A stretch of DNA of 14,445 nt from Nitrososphaeraceae archaeon (GCA_025449515.1 JANWJI010000057.1:1-14445), one strand, 5' to 3'. Counted from the first letter of the stretch, positions 1 to 7,250 are shown. The notes: generated by a model not told the origin, from the sequence alone. Translations and numbers: made by a program.

Positions 1-62
1 ATCCCTATTGGAAAAAGAGGATCATTAAGGAATATATTTAATTGGATGGGTTGATCCATTTC
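1..62 (+). other. left edge: possible tail of an upstream gene, unassigned
   Basis: All three forward frames are open from the window edge and then close: at 26-28, 39-41 and 52-54. Any one of them could be the C-terminus of an upstream + strand gene, for example part of a polysaccharide cluster together with the epimerase that follows. The fragments (8-17 codons) are too short to identify. The AT-rich box at 31-39 favours this stretch being intergenic promoter DNA. Confidence 0.2.
31..39 (+). promoter_or_regulatory. TATA-like box for the UDP-GlcNAc 2-epimerase gene
   Basis: AATATATTT is centred about 27 nt before the TTG at 63. With the usual archaeal TATA-to-start-site spacing, transcription would begin at about 62. 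That makes the message leaderless and supports TTG 63 over the upstream TTGs at 42 and 51. Confidence 0.5.
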
Positions 63-1316
63 TTGAAAATCGCATCGGTTGTGGGTGCAAGGCCCAACTT
101 TATTAAAGTCGCGCCCATCTATAGGGCCCTGAATGGTCATGTGGATCATGAGATAATACATACCGGTCAACACTACGATTTTGGATTGTCAAAAATATTC
201 TTTAAGGAATTCAACCTTCCCGACCCTGATTTTGAACTTGGTGTAGGGTCTGGTCCACCAGGATATCAAATAGGAGAAATGATTAAAAGATTGGAAGATG
301 TTTTCGTAAATTATAAAGAACATGATAGATTAAACGACGTAACATTTGATACCATTGATCAGTTTCGGTCTACTAGGCACGTGAATAGGAAACCACGATT
401 TGATCTCGTCCTGGTGTACGGAGACACAAACTCGACTTTTGCTGGTGCATTATCTGCCGTTAGGTCAGGTATAAAAGTCGCGCATATCGAATCCGGCCTA
501 AGGAGCTTTGACAGACGCATGCCAGAAGAGATTAACAGAATACTGACTGATAACTTGAGTGAATATCATTTTGCTTCTACCAAGACTGCTATAGCAAATC
601 TAAAAAGAGAACACGTGTACGGCAAGTCCGTATATACAGGAGATCTGTCAGTCGAGGTAGTAAACGAAGCTGCTAAAATTTCAATAAAAGAATCAAAGGT
701 TCTTGATAAATTATACCTAGATCCAAAATCTTATTTGCTATTCACGATGCATCGTGCAGAGAATACTCATTCTGAAAAAATCCTCACTTCGATTATTGAG
801 GCATTTGAGCTCCTTTCTGAAAAATGTGCCTCTAGCAATGGCTCAAACAACAACAGGATTGTCGTATATCCTATTCATCCGGGAACAAAGAAAAAATTTA
901 AAGAAAGTGGTTTGTATGGAAGACTTGAAAATTGCTCAAATCTACGGATCATTGATCCTGTTGGATATATTGATTTTATTCAGTTACTGCAAAATGCTAG
1001 CAAAACTATAACAGATTCAGGGGGAGTCCAGAAGGAAGCGTATATCCTAGGAGTGCCTTGTGTCACCATACGAGAAAGCACTGAGTGGGTAGAAACTGTA
1101 AATGAGGGATGGAATAAGCTTATAAATGTCAACCCAAGGGACATAGTAGATTCGGTACTAAGATGGACACCTAAAGTGTCTTCATCAAGACCGATATTAG
1201 ATAAAGGTATCTCAAAGGTATCATGTAAGTACGTTTTTGGGAATATGAAACCGATATTTGGAACTGGAAACACATCCTCATTAATAAAAAATTTCATACT
1301 TTCTCTTGAGAGATAG
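63..1316 (+). CDS. wecB: UDP-N-acetylglucosamine 2-epimerase, non-hydrolysing
   Basis: This cytoplasmic enzyme interconverts UDP-GlcNAc and UDP-ManNAc, supplying ManNAc-type sugars for surface glycans or protein glycosylation. The protein begins with the family N-terminus (VVGARPNFIKVAPI), followed by HTGQHYD, VYGDTNST, HIESGLRS, MPEEINR, TMHRAEN, YPIHPG and TDSGGVQKEA. Numbered from TTG 63, the likely catalytic residues are D121, E143, E155 and H230, matching the Asp/Glu/Glu/His set of bacterial WecB. The start is TTG 63 (417 aa) because it gives the canonical N-terminus and suits the TATA box at 31-39; the reading frame is open from 42. About 26 extra residues (roughly nt 316-396) precede the VYGDT motif, where bacterial WecB has a short link. 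No glycan partners are visible on the right; the next gene is convergent. Family assignment is very secure, the physiological glycan is unknown. Confidence 0.95.
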   Translation: MKIASVVGARPNFIKVAPIYRALNGHVDHEIIHTGQHYDFGLSKIFFKEFNLPDPDFELGVGSGPPGYQIGEMIKRLEDVFVNYKEHDRLNDVTFDTIDQFRSTRHVNRKPRFDLVLVYGDTNSTFAGALSAVRSGIKVAHIESGLRSFDRRMPEEINRILTDNLSEYHFASTKTAIANLKREHVYGKSVYTGDLSVEVVNEAAKISIKESKVLDKLYLDPKSYLLFTMHRAENTHSEKILTSIIEAFELLSEKCASSNGSNNNRIVVYPIHPGTKKKFKESGLYGRLENCSNLRIIDPVGYIDFIQLLQNASKTITDSGGVQKEAYILGVPCVTIRESTEWVETVNEGWNKLINVNPRDIVDSVLRWTPKVSSSRPILDKGISKVSCKYVFGNMKPIFGTGNTSSLIKNFILSLER

Positions 1317-1363
1317 ATGTCCGAAATTGCGCATAATCAAGAAATCCTGAATTCGTATTCCTT

Positions 1364-1390
1364 AAAAAGTACCTGATCCTATTTTAGGTA
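1364..1390 (-). terminator. stem plus T-tract, probable rpoK terminator
   Basis: Read on the minus strand, TACCT and AGGTA form a 5-bp stem around an 11-nt loop, followed by CTTTTT. It lies about 33 nt past the rpoK stop codon. Archaeal termination depends mainly on the T-tract, and this one has only five T's, so support is moderate. Confidence 0.4.
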
Positions 1391-1422
1391 ATTGAGTCGA
1401 ATGGTCTAGACCTCTATTCGCC

Positions 1423-2022
1423 TCACACCCTCAGCCAGTCTATTGGAATATCCTGATACAGTCCATTTGGCAAGATACGACGAATTGATATTGGAAGTGC
1501 CCTGGAATCGATTTCAGCTATAGCAAGCGATATAGAGTCTCTTATATCAGGAGAGACAGATATTAGGCTCGGTGCGCCCAACGACAGCTGTAGGGATCTA
1601 GCTCCCGTGATTCTTGCCTTTTCAAACCTTGTCAATCTTGCTGGACCAATTATGACCTTTTCTCCTTCAGGAGGTATTTCCTTCAAGGTAAAATCAAATT
1701 CTGTATAAGTTACGACTTCATTCTCAGGCCTAGTATTTTTTTTTGTATCTGCATCAAAGCCTACCTGTTCTTGTTCCATTTTACCTTCTAGAACGACCTC
1801 TTTGGATTTAGCCTTGGACCTCGTCGCGATACGGTCTTTCTGCCCTGAGCGCTGTTGTTTTTTTTTAGATAGATCTTCTGAATGTTCTGCTAATGCACCT
1901 TCGGTGGTTCGAGACTGAGTCGAAGTCGGTTTTGTTTTACCATGGGATTTCTTGGTCGATGCCTCCTTATTAACAGATTTTTTGTGTGTAGCATTATCGG
2001 CCGAAGATTGTTTAACTACCAA
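1423..2022 (-). CDS. rpoK: DNA-directed RNA polymerase subunit Rpo6/RpoK (Rpb6/omega homologue) with long N-terminal extension
   Basis: This is a core subunit that helps RNA polymerase assemble and clamp. The C-terminal 75 residues (about 123-198) carry the family signature: PARLTRFEKARITGARSLQL, then the SLGAP block, IAEIDSRALPISIRRILPNG and the terminal DIPIDWL. The archaeal subunit is usually little longer than this core. Here a roughly 120-residue extension rich in Lys, Ser, Thr, Gln and Glu precedes it and is probably disordered. The start is a TTG at 2022, about 30 nt after a TATA-like box at 2049-2057, which fits leaderless transcription. The first internal Met (residue 82) is a possible alternative start but would lie far from any promoter. 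The gene is divergent from the cyclophilin-like gene at 2126, with about 100 nt between them. The identification is secure; how far the extension is translated is less so. Confidence 0.93.
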   Translation of the reverse strand: MVVKQSSADNATHKKSVNKEASTKKSHGKTKPTSTQSRTTEGALAEHSEDLSKKKQQRSGQKDRIATRSKAKSKEVVLEGKMEQEQVGFDADTKKNTRPENEVVTYTEFDFTLKEIPPEGEKVIIGPARLTRFEKARITGARSLQLSLGAPSLISVSPDIRDSISLAIAEIDSRALPISIRRILPNGLYQDIPIDWLRV

Positions 2023-2048
2023 GAATAAAGCAAAGGATAATTGATATC

Positions 2049-2057
2049 TAATTAAAT
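2049..2057 (-). promoter_or_regulatory. TATA-like box for rpoK
   Basis: On the minus strand the sequence reads ATTTAATTA, centred about 31 nt before the TTG start at 2022. It is the only good TATA match close to this start. Confidence 0.45.
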
Positions 2058-2096
2058 GTTACGAATTAGAGAACATCCCCAAAATTAAACGTTTCT

Positions 2097-2105
2097 GTTA
2101 AATAC
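2097..2105 (+). promoter_or_regulatory. TATA-like box for the cyclophilin-like gene
   Basis: GTTAAATAC is centred about 25 nt before the ATG at 2126. The predicted start site falls at or next to the start codon, so the transcript would be leaderless. With the box at 2049-2057 it forms a compact divergent promoter region. Confidence 0.4.
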
Positions 2106-2125
2106 GTGAATATTCAACTCTTCTC

Positions 2126-2518
2126 ATGATCTTAGCGAACTCCAGCAGTTCAGTCTCCAGGATACCCCTCACGGTGGAACTTGTAAATAAAGGCAATGTA
2201 GATTGTGAAATGATTCGCCATTTAGCCCCAGTGACTGTTAGTAAAATAATCAAGAGCTTACCCATTCAAGATAGAACCCACAGATTTAAGGATCAGTTCA
2301 TTTATATCCAGACTGGTTTAGAAATAGGCGCGGAAAAACCTAAAACCCAATTCAAGTCAGGCGACGTTGGATTCATGACATCTAATGGGGCATTATGCTT
2401 TTTCTTGCAGGATTCAACCGTGTCACCCATGAGTCATGTTGGCATACTCAAGGAAGATATAGAATTAATTGGATCTGCCAGGCCCGGTGATATTATCATA
2501 ATGAGATGCAAGACCTAA
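2126..2518 (+). CDS. cyclophilin-like-fold domain protein of unknown function
   Basis: The 130-residue protein resembles the small archaeal/bacterial cyclophilin-like family (TM1367-like, DUF369 type). It has an N-terminal beta-strand segment (IPLTVELVNKGNVDCEMI), a helix ending in KIIKSLPIQDRTHRFKDQFIYIQT, a GDVGFMTSNGALCFFLQDS block where the family has the 'GD-Y-P-G-A-C-F-G' core, and a closing GDIIIMRC strand. Members share the cyclophilin barrel but are not known to be proline isomerases, and no catalytic role can be assigned. There is no signal peptide or membrane segment, so it is probably cytosolic. The ATG at 2126 fits the TATA-like box at 2097-2105. It is transcribed alone, divergent from rpoK and convergent with S25e. 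Confidence 0.75.
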   Translation: MILANSSSSVSRIPLTVELVNKGNVDCEMIRHLAPVTVSKIIKSLPIQDRTHRFKDQFIYIQTGLEIGAEKPKTQFKSGDVGFMTSNGALCFFLQDSTVSPMSHVGILKEDIELIGSARPGDIIIMRCKT

Positions 2519-2558
2519 CATTTGAGGGATACTCATCTTAGAGATCCATAAGGGATTT

Positions 2559-2573
2559 TGCAAGATTCTTGCA
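2559..2573. repeat. 15-nt palindrome between convergent genes
   Basis: TGCAAGA, one central T, then TCTTGCA form a perfect dyad between the ends of the cyclophilin-like gene and S25e. No T-tract adjoins it on either strand. It could be a transcript-end structure or a protein site; the function is not shown. Confidence 0.35.
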
Positions 2574-2620
2574 TAATACTCCTCCTAATAACGGTATCAC
2601 CCCATTACGTCAAGGCAGCG

Positions 2621-2962
2621 TTATTTTTTGAGTTGATAAACTCTGTGACCACTATATCCTCCTACGCAGACGAGGACATTCTTAGACTCTAGTGATCTAA
2701 TATACGCATTTGCAACCGAAATCTTTACCCCAACAGTCCTAGCGAATGAATGTACAGTAATGGCTTTCATATTATCCAATGCCTTTCTTCCATTAGCCTC
2801 CTCAACCAATACCGACAATTTTTGTTTTTGTTGTTGTTGTCCGCTTCCCTTTTTTGATTCACTCTTTTTGGTTGATTTACCAGCACCTGCATTAGCGTCA
2901 CCTTGAGCCCCGCTTGAATCGTTCTGAGTTGAACTAATTGGTCTTTTTTTTGCTCCGCCCAT
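2621..2962 (-). CDS. rps25e: 30S ribosomal protein S25e
   Basis: This is a small-subunit ribosomal protein of the archaeal/eukaryotic type, absent from bacteria. From ATG 2962 the product has 113 residues. It starts MGGAKKRPIS, typical of archaeal S25e, passes through a Lys/Gly/Gln-rich tail of about 50 residues that includes QQQQ, and ends in the winged-helix domain (about 55-113). That domain contains ITVHSFARTVGVKISVANAYI, LESKNVLV and GGYSGHRVYQL. An in-frame ATG at 2980 would add six residues. The TATA-like box at 2992-3003 predicts a start site near 2971, downstream of that codon, so 2962 is preferred. The gene is divergent from the DNA ligase. The basic N-terminal tail probably contacts rRNA; that is family knowledge, not seen here. 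Confidence 0.92.
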   Translation of the reverse strand: MGGAKKRPISSTQNDSSGAQGDANAGAGKSTKKSESKKGSGQQQQKQKLSVLVEEANGRKALDNMKAITVHSFARTVGVKISVANAYIRSLESKNVLVCVGGYSGHRVYQLKK

Positions 2963-2991
2963 AGATTTACAGAGTAACATATACTTAGGTC

Positions 2992-3003
2992 TAATTTATA
3001 ATT
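2992..3003 (-). promoter_or_regulatory. TATA-like box for S25e
   Basis: The minus strand reads AATTATAAATTA, a strong TATA box centred near 2997. A start site about 26 nt downstream (near 2971) leaves a 9-nt leader before ATG 2962 and excludes the upstream in-frame ATG at 2980. Confidence 0.6.
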
Positions 3004-3230
3004 TACAGATTTGACTCAACCTACTCCGATTGGTAGATCGTGATCATACACACTGAAAAGCTGCGTACAAGGAAGCTGTCTTTGAACTATTGCCATTCCT
3101 AAAAATTTTGCAGGTTCTCAACAATTCAATGCCTTGACTGAATCCTGAGGCACAGTATTCGCTCTCAATTTAACAAATTGCATTCGTTACAATCCATCCT
3201 TGTAGCTTAGGTTTCCATAATCCTGATAAA

Positions 3231-3239
3231 ACTTAAAAC
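3231..3239 (+). promoter_or_regulatory. TATA-like box for the DNA ligase gene
   Basis: ACTTAAAAC is centred about 30 nt before ATG 3265. The predicted start site near 3261 lies downstream of the alternative TTG at 3250, which supports the ATG as the start. Confidence 0.45.
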
Positions 3240-3264
3240 CTCAGATTCCTTGACCTTATACCAC

Positions 3265-5022
3265 ATGGAATTTTCTCTGCTAGTAGATGCATTTGAACAA
3301 ATGGAAATGACTAGTAGTAGATTGCGTCTCACAGATCACTTAGTTTCCCTACTTAGAATGACACCGACAGACATCATAGAAAAGGTGGTCTACCTTATCC
3401 AAGGTAAACTCCGACCAGATTTTGAAGGAATTGAGATTGGCATGGCAGAAAAAATGATTCTGCGATCGTTGGCGCAGTCCTCTGGTATGGGAATGACTGC
3501 GTTATTAGAAATATATAGGGATACTGGTGATTTAGGTAATCTCGCAAAAGAGGCGATGCATCATAAAGACCAGACTAGCTTAATGCCTCAAAGAATGAGC
3601 GTTGAGAGGGTTTATTCCGTCTTGTATGAGATAGCAGGAACGACAGGTCCTCGCTCACAAGAATATAAAATCCGGTTAGTCAGTAGTATAATCAACGAGT
3701 CTTCACCCAGAGAGAGTCGATACATAATAAAATTCATTATGGGATCACTGCGACTCGGTATAGCGGATAATACTGTTATGGATGCTCTATCTTTGGCGTT
3801 TACTGGAACCAAGACAAATAGGGTGCTGTTAGAAAATGCGTATAATGTCTCAAGTGATCTTGGAACGGTTGCTAGAATTTTAGCAACGGAAGGTCTCGAC
3901 GCAGTAGAAAAGATTAGTATAATATTGTTCAAGCCAGTGAGACCCATGCTTGCTGAGAGAGCTCCTACAATTGAAGATGTATTTCACCAAGTCAAAGGTT
4001 CTGCCGCAGCAGAATTTAAGCTTGATGGTGAGCGAATTCAAGTCCATAAAGCAAATGGACGTGTTGAACTGTTCTCTCGTCGATTAGAAAAAATAACTAG
4101 TCATTTTCCGGATATATCTACTATTATTGCAGGATCAAAATTGAGTGATACTATATTCGAGGGCGAAGTGGTAGCCATTGACTTAGACACTTTGAATTTC
4201 TTACCATTTCAGGTACTCATGCACAGGAGAAGAAAACACGGAGTCGATGAGGCAATAAAGAACTACCCAGTTTATCTTAACGTATTTGATATCTTATACT
4301 ATGATGGCGAGACTAAAACCCACTTACCTTACTCAGATCGAAGAAAAATTATTGAGCGCCTAGTAAGTGTGATAAATGATCACAGGATCCTTTTGGTTCC
4401 CCAGACAGTGGTACAGGACGCGAAAAGCCTGTCGAATTACATGTCAAAGGCCATAGAAGCTGGATGTGAGGGAATCATGGTAAAGCAATTAGAATCTGAA
4501 TACAGAGCAGGAGCGAGAGGATATGCTTGGATAAAACTGAAGAGAGAATACGGAAGCGACCTGACTGATACGCTGGACTTGGTCATAGTCGGAGCCTTGT
4601 ACGGTAGAGGAAGAAGAGTAGGAAGATATGGTGCGCTCCTATTGGCAGCGTATGATCCCAAGACCGACACATTCAAGACTGCTTCGAAAGTCGGAACCGG
4701 ATTTACAGATAAGCACTTAGCTGATTTTTACAATAGCCTTGGGAGACATTTGTTAAGACATAAACATCCAAGAGTTGATGCAGCAATACAAATGGATGTA
4801 TGGTTTGAGCCAAAAATAGTAATCGAAATTGTAGCATCAGAAATCACATTGAGTCCGGTTCATACTGCCGGCATGAATGCTATAAGAGAAAAGTACGGAC
4901 TTGCATTGCGATTTCCGAAGTTCACAGGCAAAATTCGAGATGACAAGAACGCAGAGGACGCTACAAAAGTTGAAGAATTAGTTACTTTGTACAGTCAGCA
5001 GAAACGTACGATCCAACGTTAG
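3265..5022 (+). CDS. lig: ATP-dependent DNA ligase
   Basis: The enzyme seals nicks in duplex DNA during Okazaki-fragment joining and repair, through an enzyme-AMP intermediate. From ATG 3265 the protein has 585 residues, normal for archaeal replicative ligases. An N-terminal DNA-binding domain spans about 1-200 (MEFSLLVDAFEQME start, then RYIIKFIMGSLRLGIADNTV). The nucleotidyltransferase core follows, with motif I KLDGER (AMP-accepting lysine K252), FDILYYDGE at about 342, motif IV EGIMVK at 402-407 and motif V WIKLKR at 422-427. The C-terminal OB domain contains VIVGALYGRGRR and motif VI starts near R549 (RFPKFTGKIRDDK). All catalytic motifs are intact. A TTG at 3250 in the same frame would add five residues, but it lies upstream of the predicted transcription start. 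The gene stands alone, divergent from S25e. Confidence 0.97.
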   Translation: MEFSLLVDAFEQMEMTSSRLRLTDHLVSLLRMTPTDIIEKVVYLIQGKLRPDFEGIEIGMAEKMILRSLAQSSGMGMTALLEIYRDTGDLGNLAKEAMHHKDQTSLMPQRMSVERVYSVLYEIAGTTGPRSQEYKIRLVSSIINESSPRESRYIIKFIMGSLRLGIADNTVMDALSLAFTGTKTNRVLLENAYNVSSDLGTVARILATEGLDAVEKISIILFKPVRPMLAERAPTIEDVFHQVKGSAAAEFKLDGERIQVHKANGRVELFSRRLEKITSHFPDISTIIAGSKLSDTIFEGEVVAIDLDTLNFLPFQVLMHRRRKHGVDEAIKNYPVYLNVFDILYYDGETKTHLPYSDRRKIIERLVSVINDHRILLVPQTVVQDAKSLSNYMSKAIEAGCEGIMVKQLESEYRAGARGYAWIKLKREYGSDLTDTLDLVIVGALYGRGRRVGRYGALLLAAYDPKTDTFKTASKVGTGFTDKHLADFYNSLGRHLLRHKHPRVDAAIQMDVWFEPKIVIEIVASEITLSPVHTAGMNAIREKYGLALRFPKFTGKIRDDKNAEDATKVEELVTLYSQQKRTIQR

Positions 5023-5112
5023 GATCTGAATTGACAACTTCATTATACGTGGCTATACAAAGAAAATTATCCTATAGAATCGAGATCCATTGAAAGATTC
5101 GATAAAATAGAT

Positions 5113-5122
5113 GAATAAAGTA
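5113..5122 (+). promoter_or_regulatory. weak TATA-like box for the small secreted protein
   Basis: GAATAAAGTA is centred about 34 nt before ATG 5152 and would give a leader of roughly 8 nt. The match is weak, and the whole 5040-5150 spacer is AT-rich. Confidence 0.3.
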
Positions 5123-5151
5123 TTTTGGACTAAGCCTCATAGATTTAGACA

Positions 5152-5442
5152 ATGAAGTGCTCCAATCAGCTGGAAAACCTCTTGGTTGTTTCCACCTTGC
5201 TCGCGATCATGATCTATCCTTTTTTTTATACTAGTCATGCGGCAGCTACGTCTAGTGATTCAGCTCGCCCGGACGCCTTGATCCAGAACTCAAGTAAAAA
5301 TTCAAAAAATAGTCATAATGATTTCAATAACAGCAATAGCAATAGCAACAACAACAATACCAAACCAAATGAAATGTCAATCCAGATCTGCGATAAATCT
5401 CATCCCTGCAAATCCGGCCAATCAAAAGGGAATTTGCAGTAA
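5152..5442 (+). CDS. small secreted Asn/Ser-rich protein, unknown function
   Basis: The 96-residue product begins with a Sec-type signal peptide: a short N-terminal region, a hydrophobic stretch at about residues 9-27 (LLVVSTLLAIMIYPFF) and small residues around the likely cleavage site after THAA-like 'SHAAA' near residue 32. The mature part is low-complexity, with Asn/Ser repeats encoded by AAT/AGC/AAC triplets at about 5326-5358. It ends in a short tail containing two cysteines (ICDKSHPCKSG), which could pair outside the cell. Small secreted proteins of this style are common in soil ammonia-oxidising archaea, but I do not recognise a named family. The gene follows the ligase by 129 nt with its own weak promoter. 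It is judged real from the signal peptide and composition. Confidence 0.6.
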   Translation: MKCSNQLENLLVVSTLLAIMIYPFFYTSHAAATSSDSARPDALIQNSSKNSKNSHNDFNNSNSNSNNNNTKPNEMSIQICDKSHPCKSGQSKGNLQ

Positions 5443-5580
5443 AGCAGATACTAATGTAACAGCCCTTGGTCAAAGGCAATTAGCCGCATTGCCTAGACTA
5501 CCCATTGAATTTATTCACGTCTGATCCAAGAGTAGCTATTCAGAAGCCCATAAATATTGAATATTAATACTAATATTGAC

Positions 5581-5614
5581 AAAAAAATAAAAAAAGTTTA
5601 GATCTTGTTAAACT
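5581..5614 (-). terminator. hairpin plus long T-tract ending the TFB transcript
   Basis: On the minus strand, AGTTTA and TAAACT form a 6-bp stem with an 8-nt loop, followed directly by seven T's, an A and seven more T's. It begins 14 nt past the TFB stop codon. The T-rich tract is the recognised archaeal termination signal; the stem may assist. Confidence 0.75.
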
Positions 5615-5627
5615 CTTATCGTACTTG

Positions 5628-6956
5628 TCATTCCTTTTGCTGAGGCTTTAGCTTTATAGCAATTTTAAAGTTACATAAGATATCTTTGCATCTGTTTCGT
5701 ATTGTTACTTCGGTAATACCTGCGATTTCTGAAATTTCTACTTGCGACAGACTAGATCCTAGCAATGCGGCTGCCATGTAAATGTAAGCAGCTGCCAGAC
5801 CATGCGGAGATTTCCCATCGGCGAGAAAATGATTACTGGTTTTATGTGCTATATCTATTGCTAGTCTTTCCACCTTTGTATCAATTTTTGCGTTGTTCGC
5901 GAGCTTGGAAATGTAATGGTCTATAGCAACTGTTGCCGTAGAACGGACGGAAACTTGCTGGATATAAGATTGGTACTGCTGACTAGGTGTAGTTAACTCA
6001 CATGATTGTGTAGTCGCAGATCCGCCTGATCTCAGATCATTAGGTTCAGATACATGACCATTTGGCGATGAGCTTTCTAAATCAGAATCAGGACCACAGT
6101 TCACATTCATACGAGGCCATGATAAACTGTTTCCAGCAATACTTTCAGTCGGTCTGTTAACTTGTAGTCCAGATAAATGAAATTCTTCGAATGGCTGAAT
6201 GTGCGAATGGTCTGAAGTTGGTAGATTTGTACTACGTGTATTTATTTGGCTCCTCTCCGAAGGCCTCCCTTTACCAGTGTATCTTTTTTGATCCATTTCC
6301 TGGTGCTGATTGCCGAATATTCCCATCTCCATGACCATCATTCTGTAGTATTTAGATGCCAATTTGCAACTCGAATTATCGTACCCCAACGTTCCACCTG
6401 CCTTTACTATCTCATCTAACGATCTTACCACCGAACATATCTTACACGCCATATATATCGTCGCAGCGGCCATACACAAAATGGACTTTCCCTTTGCATC
6501 ATTCTTGTTTTCAAAATTTCTGTAGATCATAGCTGCAGTCTCGGTAATGGTCTTTGGGAGGGACATCCCGGAACAAATTTCATTGATCTTGGACAACACG
6601 TTTGACAGTCTTCGTTCTTTTGGACTCGCAACCCTTATTCGTGAATGCCACTTCCTCATGCTATTCATTTGCTCTACTATTTGCTGGTCTATTGATTTGC
6701 CACTATAGTCTTTCGAACCTAGACCTATTTCTGTTCTAAGGCCAAAATCATGAAGCGAATAGCTAGTGAATCCGCTTGCACGAGTATTCTTTGACTTCTC
6801 TTCAAAGTCTGTAGAAATTGATTCCGGTCCATAATCATCTACTTGATCCATCACCACGCATCCACAACTTTGGCAAATATATTCGCCTTTGCTGTAGTCG
6901 TGAATGAGCCCGGATTGACATTCTGGACATTGTGTAAAATATCCTTGGGAAGTCAT
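5628..6956 (-). CDS. tfb: transcription initiation factor TFB (TFIIB homologue) with a large insertion
   Basis: TFB recruits RNA polymerase to TBP-bound TATA promoters. The 442-residue protein has an N-terminal zinc ribbon with C10, C13, C28 and C31, then a linker region at about 40-95. A first cyclin repeat covers about 112-213 (PKERRLSNVLSKINEICSGM ... YMACK). The second covers about 336-433 and ends in the helix-turn-helix SQVEISEIAGITEVTIRNRC that reads the BRE element. Archaeal TFBs are usually near 300 residues. Here about 120 residues (214-335) rich in Ser, Asn, Thr, Gln and Pro separate the repeats. No separate TATA box precedes its ATG. It starts 8 nt after the upstream 82-aa gene, so the two are probably cotranscribed, and a strong terminator follows. 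Thaumarchaea often encode several TFBs; this one is likely an alternative, specialised paralogue rather than the housekeeping copy. Confidence 0.93.
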   Translation of the reverse strand: MTSQGYFTQCPECQSGLIHDYSKGEYICQSCGCVVMDQVDDYGPESISTDFEEKSKNTRASGFTSYSLHDFGLRTEIGLGSKDYSGKSIDQQIVEQMNSMRKWHSRIRVASPKERRLSNVLSKINEICSGMSLPKTITETAAMIYRNFENKNDAKGKSILCMAAATIYMACKICSVVRSLDEIVKAGGTLGYDNSSCKLASKYYRMMVMEMGIFGNQHQEMDQKRYTGKGRPSERSQINTRSTNLPTSDHSHIQPFEEFHLSGLQVNRPTESIAGNSLSWPRMNVNCGPDSDLESSSPNGHVSEPNDLRSGGSATTQSCELTTPSQQYQSYIQQVSVRSTATVAIDHYISKLANNAKIDTKVERLAIDIAHKTSNHFLADGKSPHGLAAAYIYMAAALLGSSLSQVEISEIAGITEVTIRNRCKDILCNFKIAIKLKPQQKE

Positions 6957-6964
6957 TACAACCC

Positions 6965-7213
6965 CTAGCCCAGACCCTGATTGATCATACCGTTAGAGCC
7001 TCTTTCAAACCTAGACAGCAGATAAGTGAAGTAATTCGGTGCATCGATATTTATGTGACTGATACCCTCTAATTCTATTTTGTGTTTTCTAATCTTTGTA
7101 TTTTTAAAAACTGGATAGAAGCGCTTTTTTTGGTTTTCATTAGGGTCTTTCGAACGGTCATATTGAGGTCCACACAGTATTCCTAATGGGCGTAAAAAAT
7201 CTCTTAATAACAT
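6965..7213 (-). CDS. unrecognised 82-aa protein, first gene of the TFB operon
   Basis: I do not recognise this protein. It is basic, with a Lys-rich middle (KKRFYPVFKNTKIRKHKIEL) followed by a probable beta/alpha segment (ISHINIDAPNYFTYLLSRFE). It has no signal peptide, membrane helix or Cys cluster. Context supports a real gene: the ATG at 7213 lies about 33 nt after a TATA-like box at 7241-7250, and its TAG is only 8 nt before the TFB ATG. No promoter is visible between the two genes. A role tied to the TFB is an inference from this arrangement alone; it could also simply be a short leader-type reading frame. Confidence 0.5.
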   Translation of the reverse strand: MLLRDFLRPLGILCGPQYDRSKDPNENQKKRFYPVFKNTKIRKHKIELEGISHINIDAPNYFTYLLSRFERGSNGMINQGLG

Positions 7214-7240
7214 GCTTCGTTCAAAACCAAGCGGATTACA

Positions 7241-7250
7241 TCATATTTAT
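7241..7250 (-). promoter_or_regulatory. TATA-like box for the 82-aa gene and TFB operon
   Basis: The minus strand reads ATAAATATGA, centred near 7246. The predicted start site near 7220 leaves a leader of about 7 nt before ATG 7213. It is the only TATA candidate available to the TFB gene. Confidence 0.5.

Noticed and set aside
1403..1412. GGTCTAGACC palindrome
   Set aside because: It is a 10-bp dyad abutting the rpoK 3' end without a T-tract or other context, and could be chance.
5318..5524. Overlapping forward frame through the end of the small secreted protein
   Set aside because: It lacks a signal peptide and overlaps the better frame. A frameshift extending the secreted protein into it was considered, but nothing in the sequence requires one.
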